The notes beneath the pieces were generated by a model, which did no database searches, was not told the DNA's origin, and worked only from the letters and a program-made list of their open reading frames with translations. Positions 8,391-15,377 of a stretch of DNA of 64,000 nucleotides are shown piece by piece (position 1 is the first letter of the stretch; every line of letters begins with the position of its first letter). Origin of the DNA: Hoylesella oralis ATCC 33269. Its GTDB lineage: Bacteria > Bacteroidota > Bacteroidia > Bacteroidales > Bacteroidaceae. Position numbers and translations under genes: made by a program. The DNA is taken from the NCBI RefSeq assembly GCF_000185145.2, contig NZ_GL833119.1:2049464-2113463 (forward strand), read 5' to 3'.

Positions 8391-8804
8391 TTAAAAAGGT
8401 AACGGACCTTGTGTATCTGTAGAAATTGGTTTGTCTGACGATTCCTGTGTCTGATTACCTTCTCCTTGCATTAGCGGTTTGGGTGATAAAAGTTCCATAT
8501 TTTCGGCAAGAATTTCTGTCACGTATCGCTTCATTCCTCGCTGATCATCATAAGTACGGTAACGTATGCGCCCTTCTACATATAGCTTATCGCCTTTATG
8601 TACATATTTCTCAACAATTTTTGCTAATCCTCGATAAAATACAACAGTATGCCAATCAGTATGATTGGGTACTTTAGTCCCGTTTTGAAGTGTATAGCCT
8701 CGCTCGGTTGTGGCAAGACTTAGCTGCGCAACTGCCTGATCGACCTCAAAATATCTCACATCAGGCTCTTTACCCGCATTACCTATCAGCATTACCTTAT
8801 TCAT
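8391..8804 (-). CDS. ssb: Single-stranded DNA-binding protein
   Basis: 137 residues. The OB fold is evident from MNKVMLIGNAGKEPDVRYF through YVEGRIRYRTYDDQRGMKRY. A short linker leads to the tip GPLPF, a slightly divergent version of the usual acidic DDxIPF end through which SSB recruits repair and replication enzymes. It coats single-stranded DNA in replication and repair. The gene lies 31 bp upstream of gldE and 43 bp downstream of an uncharacterised gene, all on the minus strand. Confidence 0.95.
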   Translation of the reverse strand: MNKVMLIGNAGKEPDVRYFEVDQAVAQLSLATTERGYTLQNGTKVPNHTDWHTVVFYRGLAKIVEKYVHKGDKLYVEGRIRYRTYDDQRGMKRYVTEILAENMELLSPKPLMQGEGNQTQESSDKPISTDTQGPLPF

Positions 8805-8847
8805 ATTTGTAAGTCATTAAGTTAATTTATGTCCGTTCCACGTAAAA

Positions 8848-9405
8848 TTACTTCCACATACCAAGATATTTGAAATGAAAATTCTTGCCTTTGGCAGAAG
8901 GGAATTGTGAACGTCCATCAACACGAGAACGTAAATATTCAACAATTCTATTATAACAATCTAAACCGGAGTCTGCCTTACATTGGACTACAAAATGAGT
9001 ATCCCGATATTCGTGCTTACCCGTTGCCGGAACCATAACAACACGTTTAAAATCTAATACTCCCTCATACCAACCGGGATGATTTTCCGTTAATCGCGTA
9101 GCAACACTATTCATCAGTTCATGCTTATCATTGGCTAAACCGTTCGTAGGTATCATCGGATGCAAAGCTTTCTTTTGTTTAAAATCCGTCATCGTTTCGG
9201 CTGTAGTCTTTATAATAATAAAGTACACTCTAGGCCTTACTTTATAACGCTTCGGATAGAAAACATTACTTGAGACGTAATCTCTTATATCTGCTTCAAT
9301 ATCTGGTGTCATCTCTATCTCGGGAATAGAATGAAGAAAATCCAAAGCCTCTTCAACATTGTATACTAAAGCTTCTCTATCAAAGTATCTTAAATATAAA
9401 TTCAT
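8848..9405 (-). CDS. Uncharacterised cytoplasmic protein upstream of ssb
   Basis: 185 residues from the ATG at 9405 (MNLYLRYFDREALVYN). The open frame runs on through a tRNA gene to 9564, but that part is tRNA sequence and cannot be coding. No signal peptide, membrane segment or known motif is seen; the protein is rich in charged and aromatic residues and has a strand-like middle (RPRVYFIIIKTTAETM). Its position between the tRNA cluster and ssb suggests it is read through from the tRNA promoter or from a weak promoter in the 9406-9436 gap. I do not recognise the family. Confidence 0.75.
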   Translation of the reverse strand: MNLYLRYFDREALVYNVEEALDFLHSIPEIEMTPDIEADIRDYVSSNVFYPKRYKVRPRVYFIIIKTTAETMTDFKQKKALHPMIPTNGLANDKHELMNSVATRLTENHPGWYEGVLDFKRVVMVPATGKHEYRDTHFVVQCKADSGLDCYNRIVEYLRSRVDGRSQFPSAKGKNFHFKYLGMWK

Positions 9406-9436
9406 TGATGTGTATGTTTCTCTTAAAAATACAATG

Positions 9437-9509
9437 AGCGGCAAACGGGGCTCGAACCCGCGACCTCGACCTTGGCAAGGTCGCGCTCTACCAACTGAGC
9501 TATTGCCGC
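9437..9509 (-). tRNA. tRNA-Gly (anticodon GCC), copy 2
   Basis: Cloverleaf read on the minus strand: acceptor GCGGCAA/TTGCCGC, D arm AGCTCAGTTGGTAGAGC, anticodon loop TTGCCAA (GCC), T arm with GGTTCGAGCC. 73 nt, no encoded CCA. Identical in sequence to the copy at 9775-9847. Confidence 0.95.
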
Positions 9510-9534
9510 AGAGCGTAAAAAAGTATAATAAAAA

Positions 9535-9621
9535 TGGTGAAGAGGAGGAGACTCGAACTCCCACGAAACAATTTTCACTACCCCCTCAAAGTAGCGCGTC
9601 TACCAATTCCGCCACCTCTCC
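9535..9621 (-). tRNA. tRNA-Leu (anticodon GAG)
   Basis: Minus-strand class II tRNA with a long variable arm: acceptor GGAGAGG pairs with CCTCTTC (one G-U), D arm GGCGGAATTGGTAGACGC, anticodon loop TTGAGGG giving GAG, T loop TTCGAGT. CCA is encoded at the 3' end (9535-9537), unlike its neighbours. Confidence 0.93.
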
Positions 9622-9648
9622 AACAAGTCTTTCTCTCTGAATAAATTG

Positions 9649-9730
9649 TGCCCAGAACAGGACTCGAACCTGCACGTCGTAAAACACACGCACCTGAAAC
9701 GTGCGCGTCTACCAATTCCGCCACCTGGGC
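9649..9730 (-). tRNA. tRNA-Leu (anticodon CAG)
   Basis: Minus-strand class II tRNA: acceptor GCCCAGG with TTCTGGGC, anticodon loop TTCAGGT giving CAG, long variable arm, T arm CAGGTTCGAGTCCTG. No encoded CCA. Confidence 0.93.
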
Positions 9731-9774
9731 AACTTGAAGTTCCCGACTTCATTCCATCATTTATTCAAGAAATG

Positions 9775-9847
9775 AGCGGCAAACGGGGCTCGAACCCGCG
9801 ACCTCGACCTTGGCAAGGTCGCGCTCTACCAACTGAGCTATTGCCGC
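9775..9847 (-). tRNA. tRNA-Gly (anticodon GCC), copy 1
   Basis: First gene of the tRNA cluster in transcription order. Same 73-nt sequence as the copy at 9437-9509; the pair forms a perfect direct repeat flanking the two tRNA-Leu genes. Confidence 0.95.
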
Positions 9848-9886
9848 ATTATCCCTTATTAAGGAGCACTTCTCTAAATGCGGTTG

Positions 9887-9917
9887 CAAAGGTAATGTTT
9901 TTTTCCGACTTTCCAAA
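9887..9917 (-). promoter_or_regulatory. Promoter of the tRNA cluster
   Basis: On the minus strand TTTG (9914-9917), a 19-bp spacer and TACCTTTG (9887-9894) match the Bacteroidetes consensus. Transcription would start near 9880, about 35 nt before the first tRNA-Gly. Confidence 0.75.
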
Positions 9918-9957
9918 CTTTTACTGTATTTTTTTTCTAAAAAGTAAATTGGAGCCG

Positions 9958-11130
9958 TTAGTCCATTCTACTTTTATAATCTTCATAGCCAAACTGTCGC
10001 AAAATCTCAAGCCTCCCATCATCATGAGCTATAACTATTGATGGATGAGTTATCCCATTAAACATACACGTCTTTACAGTTGTATAATGTATCATGTCTT
10101 CAAAAATCACATTTTCTCCCACTTTCAACTCATGATCAAATTGCCACATGCCCATAAAATCACCTGCCAAACAGCTATTTCCCCCCAAACGATAGAGAAA
10201 CTCCTTCGCCTTGTCATTTACATTAGATTCCTCAACTATTTCTGCTCCACGCACATTAGGCATATACGGCATTTCAAGACAATCGGGCATATGACAAGTA
10301 AAACTAACATTCAACACAGCCGTGCGTATATATTGGTCTTCTACTATATCGACGACTTGTGATACAAGGGAACCAATTTGCCATGCAAAAGCACTCCCCG
10401 GTTCGAGGATTATTTTCAAATTAGGGTATCGTGCATGAAATCTTTGAAGAATATATACAAGCCGTTCTATATCATAATCTTTCCGTGTAATAAGGTGCCC
10501 ACCTCCGAAATTGATCCACTTTAGTTGTGGAAACCATTTCGAGAACTTTCCCTCAATATGAGCCAATGTACGCTCAAATACATCGGCTCCGCTCTCACAA
10601 TGGCAATGACAATGAAAACCATCCACGTCTTTGGGTAGCACAGCGGGTAATTTATCTGCCGTTATCCCGAAGCGTGTACCGGGCGAACATGGATTATATA
10701 AATCGGTACTAACCTCAGAATATTCTGGATTTACACGTAACCCAATGCTAATATCTGGATTTTCTTTGCACACACGTTTATGAAATCGTTCATATTGAGA
10801 CAGCGAATTAAAGGTAAGATGGCTTGAATAAGACGCAATATCATTAATTTCATAATCAGTATATGCAGGCGAAAAAGTATGTGTTTTCGCTCCAAACTCT
10901 TCAAATCCGAGACGTGCCTCATATAAAGAACTCGCCGTAGTAGCCCGAATATATTCTCTGAATATCGGGAAACATTTCCATAAAGCAAAGGCCTTAAAAG
11001 CTAGAATAATCTCCACATCAGCCCGTTCCGCCACCTTATTTATTATAGACAAATTATGCCGAAGCCTACGCTCTTCCGCCACATATGCCGGTTTGTCTAA
11101 GCCATCAAAAGTTTTCAAGTCCACTTTCAT
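9958..11130 (-). CDS. nspC: Carboxynorspermidine decarboxylase
   Basis: 390 residues from ATG 11130. A PLP-dependent fold III decarboxylase that makes norspermidine or spermidine from the carboxy-polyamine, the last step of the alternative polyamine route. The PLP lysine lies in ILAFKAFALWKCF, the phosphate-binding and active-site residues in HCHCHCESGADVFE, and the second active-site Cys in NSCLAGDFMGMW. An in-frame ATG at 11157 lies only 1 nt after a TATCTTTG -7 box and so should not be on the transcript; hence the internal ATG. No carboxynorspermidine dehydrogenase is next to it. Confidence 0.92.
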   Translation of the reverse strand: MKVDLKTFDGLDKPAYVAEERRLRHNLSIINKVAERADVEIILAFKAFALWKCFPIFREYIRATTASSLYEARLGFEEFGAKTHTFSPAYTDYEINDIASYSSHLTFNSLSQYERFHKRVCKENPDISIGLRVNPEYSEVSTDLYNPCSPGTRFGITADKLPAVLPKDVDGFHCHCHCESGADVFERTLAHIEGKFSKWFPQLKWINFGGGHLITRKDYDIERLVYILQRFHARYPNLKIILEPGSAFAWQIGSLVSQVVDIVEDQYIRTAVLNVSFTCHMPDCLEMPYMPNVRGAEIVEESNVNDKAKEFLYRLGGNSCLAGDFMGMWQFDHELKVGENVIFEDMIHYTTVKTCMFNGITHPSIVIAHDDGRLEILRQFGYEDYKSRMD

Positions 11131-11158
11131 CCCAATATTAAAAATCGTTTTTATCATG

Positions 11159-11166
11159 CAAAGATA
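11159..11166 (-). promoter_or_regulatory. -7 box of nspC
   Basis: TATCTTTG on the minus strand. The expected start site near 11153 places the ATG at 11130 in a leader of about 22 nt. Divergent from the promoter at 11188-11218. Confidence 0.6.
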
Positions 11167-11187
11167 GCTTTTTATTATCGGATATAA

Positions 11188-11218
11188 TTGCAAGATTGCA
11201 AGTTTTTTCATACATTTG
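11188..11218 (+). promoter_or_regulatory. Promoter of the TenI-like gene
   Basis: TTG at 11188-11190, 20-bp spacer, TACATTTG at 11211-11218. The likely start site is about 10 nt upstream of the ATG at 11233/11239. Confidence 0.65.
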
Positions 11219-11238
11219 CAAACCGAAAAGTAATGACG

Positions 11239-11847
11239 ATGAAGCTTGTAATACTTACTAAATCTACATTTTTCGTAGAAGAAGACAATATACTCGCCAC
11301 CCTCTTCAATGAAGGTATGGAAAATCTTCATGTATACAAGCCGGGGGCATCTTCTTTATATTTAGAGCGGTTGTTGTCTTTATTACCCGAAGAACATCAC
11401 AGTAAAATCACTATTCATAACCATTACCATCTAAAAAACGAATTTCATTTGGCAGGCATACATATAGACAATGATAAAGCAACGTATCCTTCCGGTTATA
11501 AAGGTAGCATTGGCAGATCATGTACAGACTTGACAACATTGAAAAAACTAAAAAAGAAATCCGATTATGTTTTCCTCGGAAACATCTTCGATAGCATAGA
11601 ATTCAAAGAAAAAAAGTCGAATTTCAATATAAAACAGTTGGAGGAAGCCTCTTATCAAGGCCTTATAGACAAGCATGTATTTGCTTTTGGAGGCATGAAT
11701 ATCGAGCATGCTAAAATTGTCAGGCAACTCGGCTTCGGCGGAATAGTCATATGTGGCGACCTATGGCAGCATTTCGATATACACAGACAGACTGATTTTA
11801 AAACAATTCTGACTCATTTTGAAAAATTACATAAAACAATTAGTTAA
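11239..11847 (+). CDS. Thiamine phosphate synthase/TenI-family protein
   Basis: About 202 residues. A TIM-barrel of the ThiE/TenI type: the N-terminus MKLVILTKSTFFVEEDN, the core HNHYHLKNEFHLAGIHI, and the C-terminal glycine-rich phosphate-binding part FGGMNIEHAKIVRQLGFGG. The family includes thiamine phosphate synthase and the aminase-independent isomerase TenI; the residues visible do not decide between them, and no other thiamine gene is nearby. ATG at 11233 (MTMKL) is an equally possible start. It is transcribed away from nspC and lies 38 bp before prs. Confidence 0.75.
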   Translation: MKLVILTKSTFFVEEDNILATLFNEGMENLHVYKPGASSLYLERLLSLLPEEHHSKITIHNHYHLKNEFHLAGIHIDNDKATYPSGYKGSIGRSCTDLTTLKKLKKKSDYVFLGNIFDSIEFKEKKSNFNIKQLEEASYQGLIDKHVFAFGGMNIEHAKIVRQLGFGGIVICGDLWQHFDIHRQTDFKTILTHFEKLHKTIS

Positions 11848-11885
11848 AAGAAATACACTTTATAATTTCATAAACGCTAAAAGAA

Positions 11886-12824
11886 ATGAGTGAAAATAAC
11901 TCTTTTTTGGTATTCTCAGGTACTAACACGAGATACCTTGCAGAGAAGATCTGCGCAAGTTTAGATTGCCCACTGGGAAACTTGGTTGTTACAAGATTTT
12001 CCGACGGAGAGTTTGCCGTATCTTACGAAGAGTCAATCCGCGGCCGTGATGTATTCCTCGTTCAGAGCACATTCCCTAACTCTGATAATCTTATGGAGCT
12101 ATTATTAATGATCGATGCAGCCAAACGTGCATCGGCGCGTAACGTCATAGCTGTGATACCTTACTTTGGTTGGGCTCGTCAAGACCGCAAAGATAAACCG
12201 AGAGTGAGCATTGGAGCTAAACTGGTTGCCGATTTGCTGAGCGTAGCAGGTATAGATCGTTTAATTACAATGGATTTACATGCCGATCAAATTCAGGGGT
12301 TCTTCGATGTACCAGTAGACCATCTCTACGCTTCCGGTGTCATTTTGCCGTATCTACAGAGCCTCAAACTAAAGGAACTCGTTATTGCAAGTCCGGATGT
12401 TGGGGGTTCTAAGCGCGCTAACACCTATGCCAAATATTTAGGATGCCCATTAGTTCTTTGCAATAAGACACGTGCTCGTGCCAACGTTGTGGACAGTATG
12501 CAAATCATCGGTGATGTAAAAGGCAAAAATGTGGTGATTGTAGATGATATGGTCGATACAGCCGGTACTATCACTAAGGCTGCCGATATCATGAAAAAGG
12601 CCGGTGCACTGAGCGTACGCGCATGTGCTTCTCACTGTGTCATGAGCGGTCCGGCATCGGAACGCGTACAAGCATCCTCGATAGAAGAGATTGTTTTCTC
12701 CGATTCAATTCCTTATACCAACCGTTGTTCAAAGGTGAAGCAGCTATCAGTTGCCGACATGTTTGCCGAGACCATACGCCGCGTAGTAAATAACCAGAGT
12801 ATATCCTCGCAATACCTCGTATAA
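11886..12824 (+). CDS. prs: Ribose-phosphate pyrophosphokinase (PRPP synthetase)
   Basis: 312 residues, full family length. Makes PRPP from ribose 5-phosphate and ATP for purine, pyrimidine, histidine, tryptophan and NAD synthesis. The substrate loops are clear: RFSDGEF, the ATP-site VIPYFGWARQDRK, the divalent cation motif (MDLHADQIQGFFD) and the PRPP loop VVIVDDMVDTAGT near residue 220. Ten bases separate it from the TlpA-like lipoprotein gene, so they are probably cotranscribed. Confidence 0.97.
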   Translation: MSENNSFLVFSGTNTRYLAEKICASLDCPLGNLVVTRFSDGEFAVSYEESIRGRDVFLVQSTFPNSDNLMELLLMIDAAKRASARNVIAVIPYFGWARQDRKDKPRVSIGAKLVADLLSVAGIDRLITMDLHADQIQGFFDVPVDHLYASGVILPYLQSLKLKELVIASPDVGGSKRANTYAKYLGCPLVLCNKTRARANVVDSMQIIGDVKGKNVVIVDDMVDTAGTITKAADIMKKAGALSVRACASHCVMSGPASERVQASSIEEIVFSDSIPYTNRCSKVKQLSVADMFAETIRRVVNNQSISSQYLV

Positions 12825-12834
12825 TCCGAACTAT

Positions 12835-13356
12835 ATGAAACTAAATCTGAAAATCTTCATACTGGCTTTCGCCGGATTTATATTTCTCGGCTGTCAGTCC
12901 AAAACTTCCCCGAAACAGGAGCCACAATCCCCAAATACCGAAAATATCTTGCCAGATTTCAAAATGAATCATATCGGCGGAGGAAGCATATCCGTAAGGG
13001 ACGAGATAAGTAAACATAAGATTACGGTCATCGATTTCTGGGCAAGTTGGTGCGGCCCGTGTATGCAAGAAGCTCCTTATATGGTCGACTTATACAACAA
13101 ATACAGCGATAAAGGCTTAGGTATCATCGGTATTTCACTCGATAAAGATGAACAATCATGGAAAAATGCCGTAAAACGTATGCACATGAATTGGACTCAT
13201 ATCTCCGATCTTCAGGGGTGGAATAACGCCGCAGCACAGATGTTGGGAATAACCTCTATACCTTTCACCATTGTTGTAAACAGCGAAGGAGCCATCCTCA
13301 CAGCCGGACTGCGCGGCGAAGAACTTGCAACTTTCGTAGCAAGTAAATTGCAATAA
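12835..13356 (+). CDS. TlpA-like thioredoxin-fold lipoprotein
   Basis: 173 residues. Signal peptide with lipobox FLGC (Cys about residue 20), then a short Ser/Pro-rich linker and an AhpC/TSA-TlpA domain with the redox motif WCGPC and the cis-Pro SIPFTI. It should be a membrane-anchored periplasmic disulfide reductase. It lies between prs and a terminator; the cytochrome c assembly genes 5 kb downstream are possible clients, since TlpA/ResA proteins reduce apocytochrome cysteines, but this is inference. Confidence 0.88.
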   Translation: MKLNLKIFILAFAGFIFLGCQSKTSPKQEPQSPNTENILPDFKMNHIGGGSISVRDEISKHKITVIDFWASWCGPCMQEAPYMVDLYNKYSDKGLGIIGISLDKDEQSWKNAVKRMHMNWTHISDLQGWNNAAAQMLGITSIPFTIVVNSEGAILTAGLRGEELATFVASKLQ

Positions 13357-13361
13357 ATATT

Positions 13362-13400
13362 ATAGGCGTATCTTTCTGTCTTATAAGCAGATACGCCTAT
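13362..13400 (+). terminator. Terminator after the TlpA-like gene
   Basis: A 12-bp perfect stem (13362-13373 with 13389-13400, ATAGGCGTATCT/AGATACGCCTAT) starts 5 bp after the stop codon and is followed by ATTTTA. Confidence 0.75.
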
Positions 13401-13439
13401 ATTTTACAAAGATACCTCTCAATATCGTTAAAAACCGGA

Positions 13440-13505
13440 TATATGTAGCACAGGTAGCAGACTTAAGCAATATACATATATTCCCTATATCAATCTCATC
13501 ATCTT
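13440..13505 (+). repeat. Array E of degenerate 22-bp direct repeats
   Basis: Units at 13440 and 13462 match units 1 and 2 of array C (55591, 55613) at about 15 and 14 of 22 positions respectively, keeping the same order and the 22-bp step; the third (13484) is more decayed. It begins 40 bp past the terminator of the TlpA-like gene. Further on, GTCGAA/TTCGAC (13524-13539) followed by TGTTTTT is a weak hairpin. Confidence 0.5.
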
Positions 13506-13702
13506 ACTATATACAATACTCTCGTCGAATTTCTTCGACTGTTTTTGCTATTCCTTAAATTATTATATCATTCTAACGGGGTAACAAAATCCATCCGATA
13601 CCTAATAATATAATAGCTATATAATGAAAACAGCTCTAAAAACCTCATAACAAGCCTTCTATACCTAAAAGTAAGGAATATGTTTTTCATTACTTTTAAG
13701 TA

Positions 13703-13733
13703 TTGCAACGATACTATAAATAACGTATCTTTG
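13703..13733 (+). promoter_or_regulatory. Promoter of the candidate small RNA
   Basis: TTG at 13703-13705, 20-bp spacer, TATCTTTG at 13726-13733. It stands 280 bp upstream of the next coding start, which has its own promoter, so it should drive a separate transcript beginning near 13739. Confidence 0.65.
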
Positions 13734-13738
13734 CATTA

Positions 13739-13868
13739 AGAATAAGTGCAGTGACGGTTACCACTTTCGATCGACAATGGTCACAATCCAATTCAATTAT
13801 TATTATGTTAATAACAAGACAATTGAAGACGGAAACGCAACTGAAAAACTGCACTTATCTTTTTGTCT
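13739..13868 (+). ncRNA. Candidate structured small RNA (6S-like layout)
   Basis: The predicted transcript is closed by an 11-bp perfect stem, 13742-13752 (ATAAGTGCAGT) with 13848-13858 (ACTGCACTTAT), right after the expected start site, and the closing stem is followed by CTTTTTGTCTT. Inside, TTCAATT/AATTGAA and TTATTA/TAATAA can stack into one long hairpin around the TGT at the apex, and GTGAC/GTCAC can form another. A terminal stem, large open middle and long apical hairpin recall 6S RNA, but the length (about 120 nt) is short and I cannot prove the family. No open reading frame is present. Confidence 0.5.
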
Positions 13869-13933
13869 TATTTCTATCGCCACAAATAGGTATTTTTTAT
13901 TAAAAGTTTATTAAAAATACATTATTTTAGGTA

Positions 13934-13964
13934 TTGTACGGTCATTTTAAACGACTTACTTTTG
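13934..13964 (+). promoter_or_regulatory. Promoter of the porin-imelysin-cytochrome locus
   Basis: TTG at 13934-13936, 20-bp spacer, TACTTTTG at 13957-13964; start site expected near 13970, leaving a leader of about 44 nt before the ATG at 14014. No Fur-like palindrome was recognised around it. Confidence 0.7.
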
Positions 13965-14013
13965 CAGCTGTAATATGATCAAAATGTTTTTTTAAACAAC
14001 ACAATTTATTCAA

Positions 14014-15327
14014 ATGAACAAATTTATAGTAGCTTTTGTCGTAGGTATGACAATAGGAAGTTTTACGTCTCAGCATGTAAAAGCACAAGTAAACGCTTCC
14101 GACAGTGTTATGCAACATGCCAAAGGCAATCGGCTAAGTATAGGGGGATATGGAGAAGTGGCTTATTCTCGTAACTTTTATAGCGATAATCAATACCGTT
14201 ATCGTAATCAAAGCAAGTATAAAGATGATCCAAGCAACGGGCGTTTTGACATTCCTCACACCGTTATTTATTTGGGTTACGACTTCGGAAAGGGCTGGAC
14301 ATTGGGCACAGAAATCGAGTTTGAACACACAGGAACGGGCTCTGCTACCGAAATAGAAGCCGATGAAGGCGGAGAGTATGAAGTTGAAGTAGAAAAAGGC
14401 GGCGAAGTTGAGTTGGAACAGTTTTGGATCAACAAGCGCTTTGCCCAATGGGCAAACATAAAACTCGGTCATATCATCGTGCCGGTTGGTCTGAATAACG
14501 CACATCATGAGCCTTTAAACTTCTTCACGATATACCGTCCGGAGGGAGAAAACACCATCCTTCCCTCTACATGGCACGATACTGGTGTTAGTTTTTGGGG
14601 CAAGTATGGCAAATTCCGCTACGAAATAATGATGGTAGCCGGACTTGACGCCATGATGTTTAGCCGTGATGGATGGATTCACAAAGGTGCCGGATCGGCT
14701 TATGAGTTCAAGCCAGCTAACAAATATGGCTTTGCGTTCCGTACAGATAATTATTCTATTAAAGGTCTACGTTTAGGATTGAGCGGATATTACGGCCAAT
14801 CCATGCACAACACCTACCCGAATGAGATGCAAGGAGCAGGAAAAACCTACGATAAAACCCAAGCCAACACATTTATAGGCTCATTTGATTTCACGCTTAA
14901 TCGGTTTAATTGGATCGTTAGAGGGCAGGCAGATTACGGATACATATCCGATACACCGATGTTAAACAGTGCAAAGGCCAATTCTCAAAAGAGCTCTCCG
15001 TACGACGTTACCAAAGTAGGAAAGAATGCTGTCGCCATAGGTATAGAAGCAGGATACGACATCTTCTCCCAAATAGTAAAACTTCGGGCTGATAAACAGA
15101 AGCTGTATGTGTTCGGCCGTTTCGACTATTACAACTCGTACATTCCCGAAAAAACACAGAGTAAGTACGAATATACATCAAGAAAATGTATGACTTTCGG
15201 AGTAAATTACTATCCCATACCGCAGATAGTCTTAAAAGCAGATTACTCCAAACGTTATTTAAAGGCTAACTATAACAATGAGCCCAGCATCAATATCGGT
15301 ATAGCCTATGAAGGTTTCTTTATGTAA
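14014..15327 (+). CDS. Porin-like outer-membrane beta-barrel protein
   Basis: 437 residues with a signal peptide ending in VKAQ. The body is a beta-barrel of alternating strands (RLSIGGYGEVAYSR, GWTLGTEIEFEHTG, INIGIAYEGFFM at the end with terminal Met after Phe). It resembles phosphate-selective (O/P-type) porins. Residues near 110-135 form a very acidic stretch with a Glu on almost every second residue (ADEGGEYEVEVEKGGEVELE), which could attract cations. It leads a run of genes for imelysin, a di-heme protein and cytochrome c assembly, so a role in taking up iron or a chelate is likely; substrate unproven. Confidence 0.8.
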   Translation: MNKFIVAFVVGMTIGSFTSQHVKAQVNASDSVMQHAKGNRLSIGGYGEVAYSRNFYSDNQYRYRNQSKYKDDPSNGRFDIPHTVIYLGYDFGKGWTLGTEIEFEHTGTGSATEIEADEGGEYEVEVEKGGEVELEQFWINKRFAQWANIKLGHIIVPVGLNNAHHEPLNFFTIYRPEGENTILPSTWHDTGVSFWGKYGKFRYEIMMVAGLDAMMFSRDGWIHKGAGSAYEFKPANKYGFAFRTDNYSIKGLRLGLSGYYGQSMHNTYPNEMQGAGKTYDKTQANTFIGSFDFTLNRFNWIVRGQADYGYISDTPMLNSAKANSQKSSPYDVTKVGKNAVAIGIEAGYDIFSQIVKLRADKQKLYVFGRFDYYNSYIPEKTQSKYEYTSRKCMTFGVNYYPIPQIVLKADYSKRYLKANYNNEPSINIGIAYEGFFM

Positions 15328-15377
15328 ATAAAGCAAATACAATATATTCAATTATAATTAATATAATAGAAAAACAA

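Noticed and set aside
9437-9847. Integration site or mobile element at the duplicated tRNA-Gly genes
   Set aside because: The direct repeat is fully explained by two complete tRNA genes; no integrase or foreign genes lie between them.
9359-10041. Plus-strand frames across the tRNA genes
   Set aside because: They consist of tRNA complement sequence; the two similar peptides arise from the duplicated tRNA-Gly.
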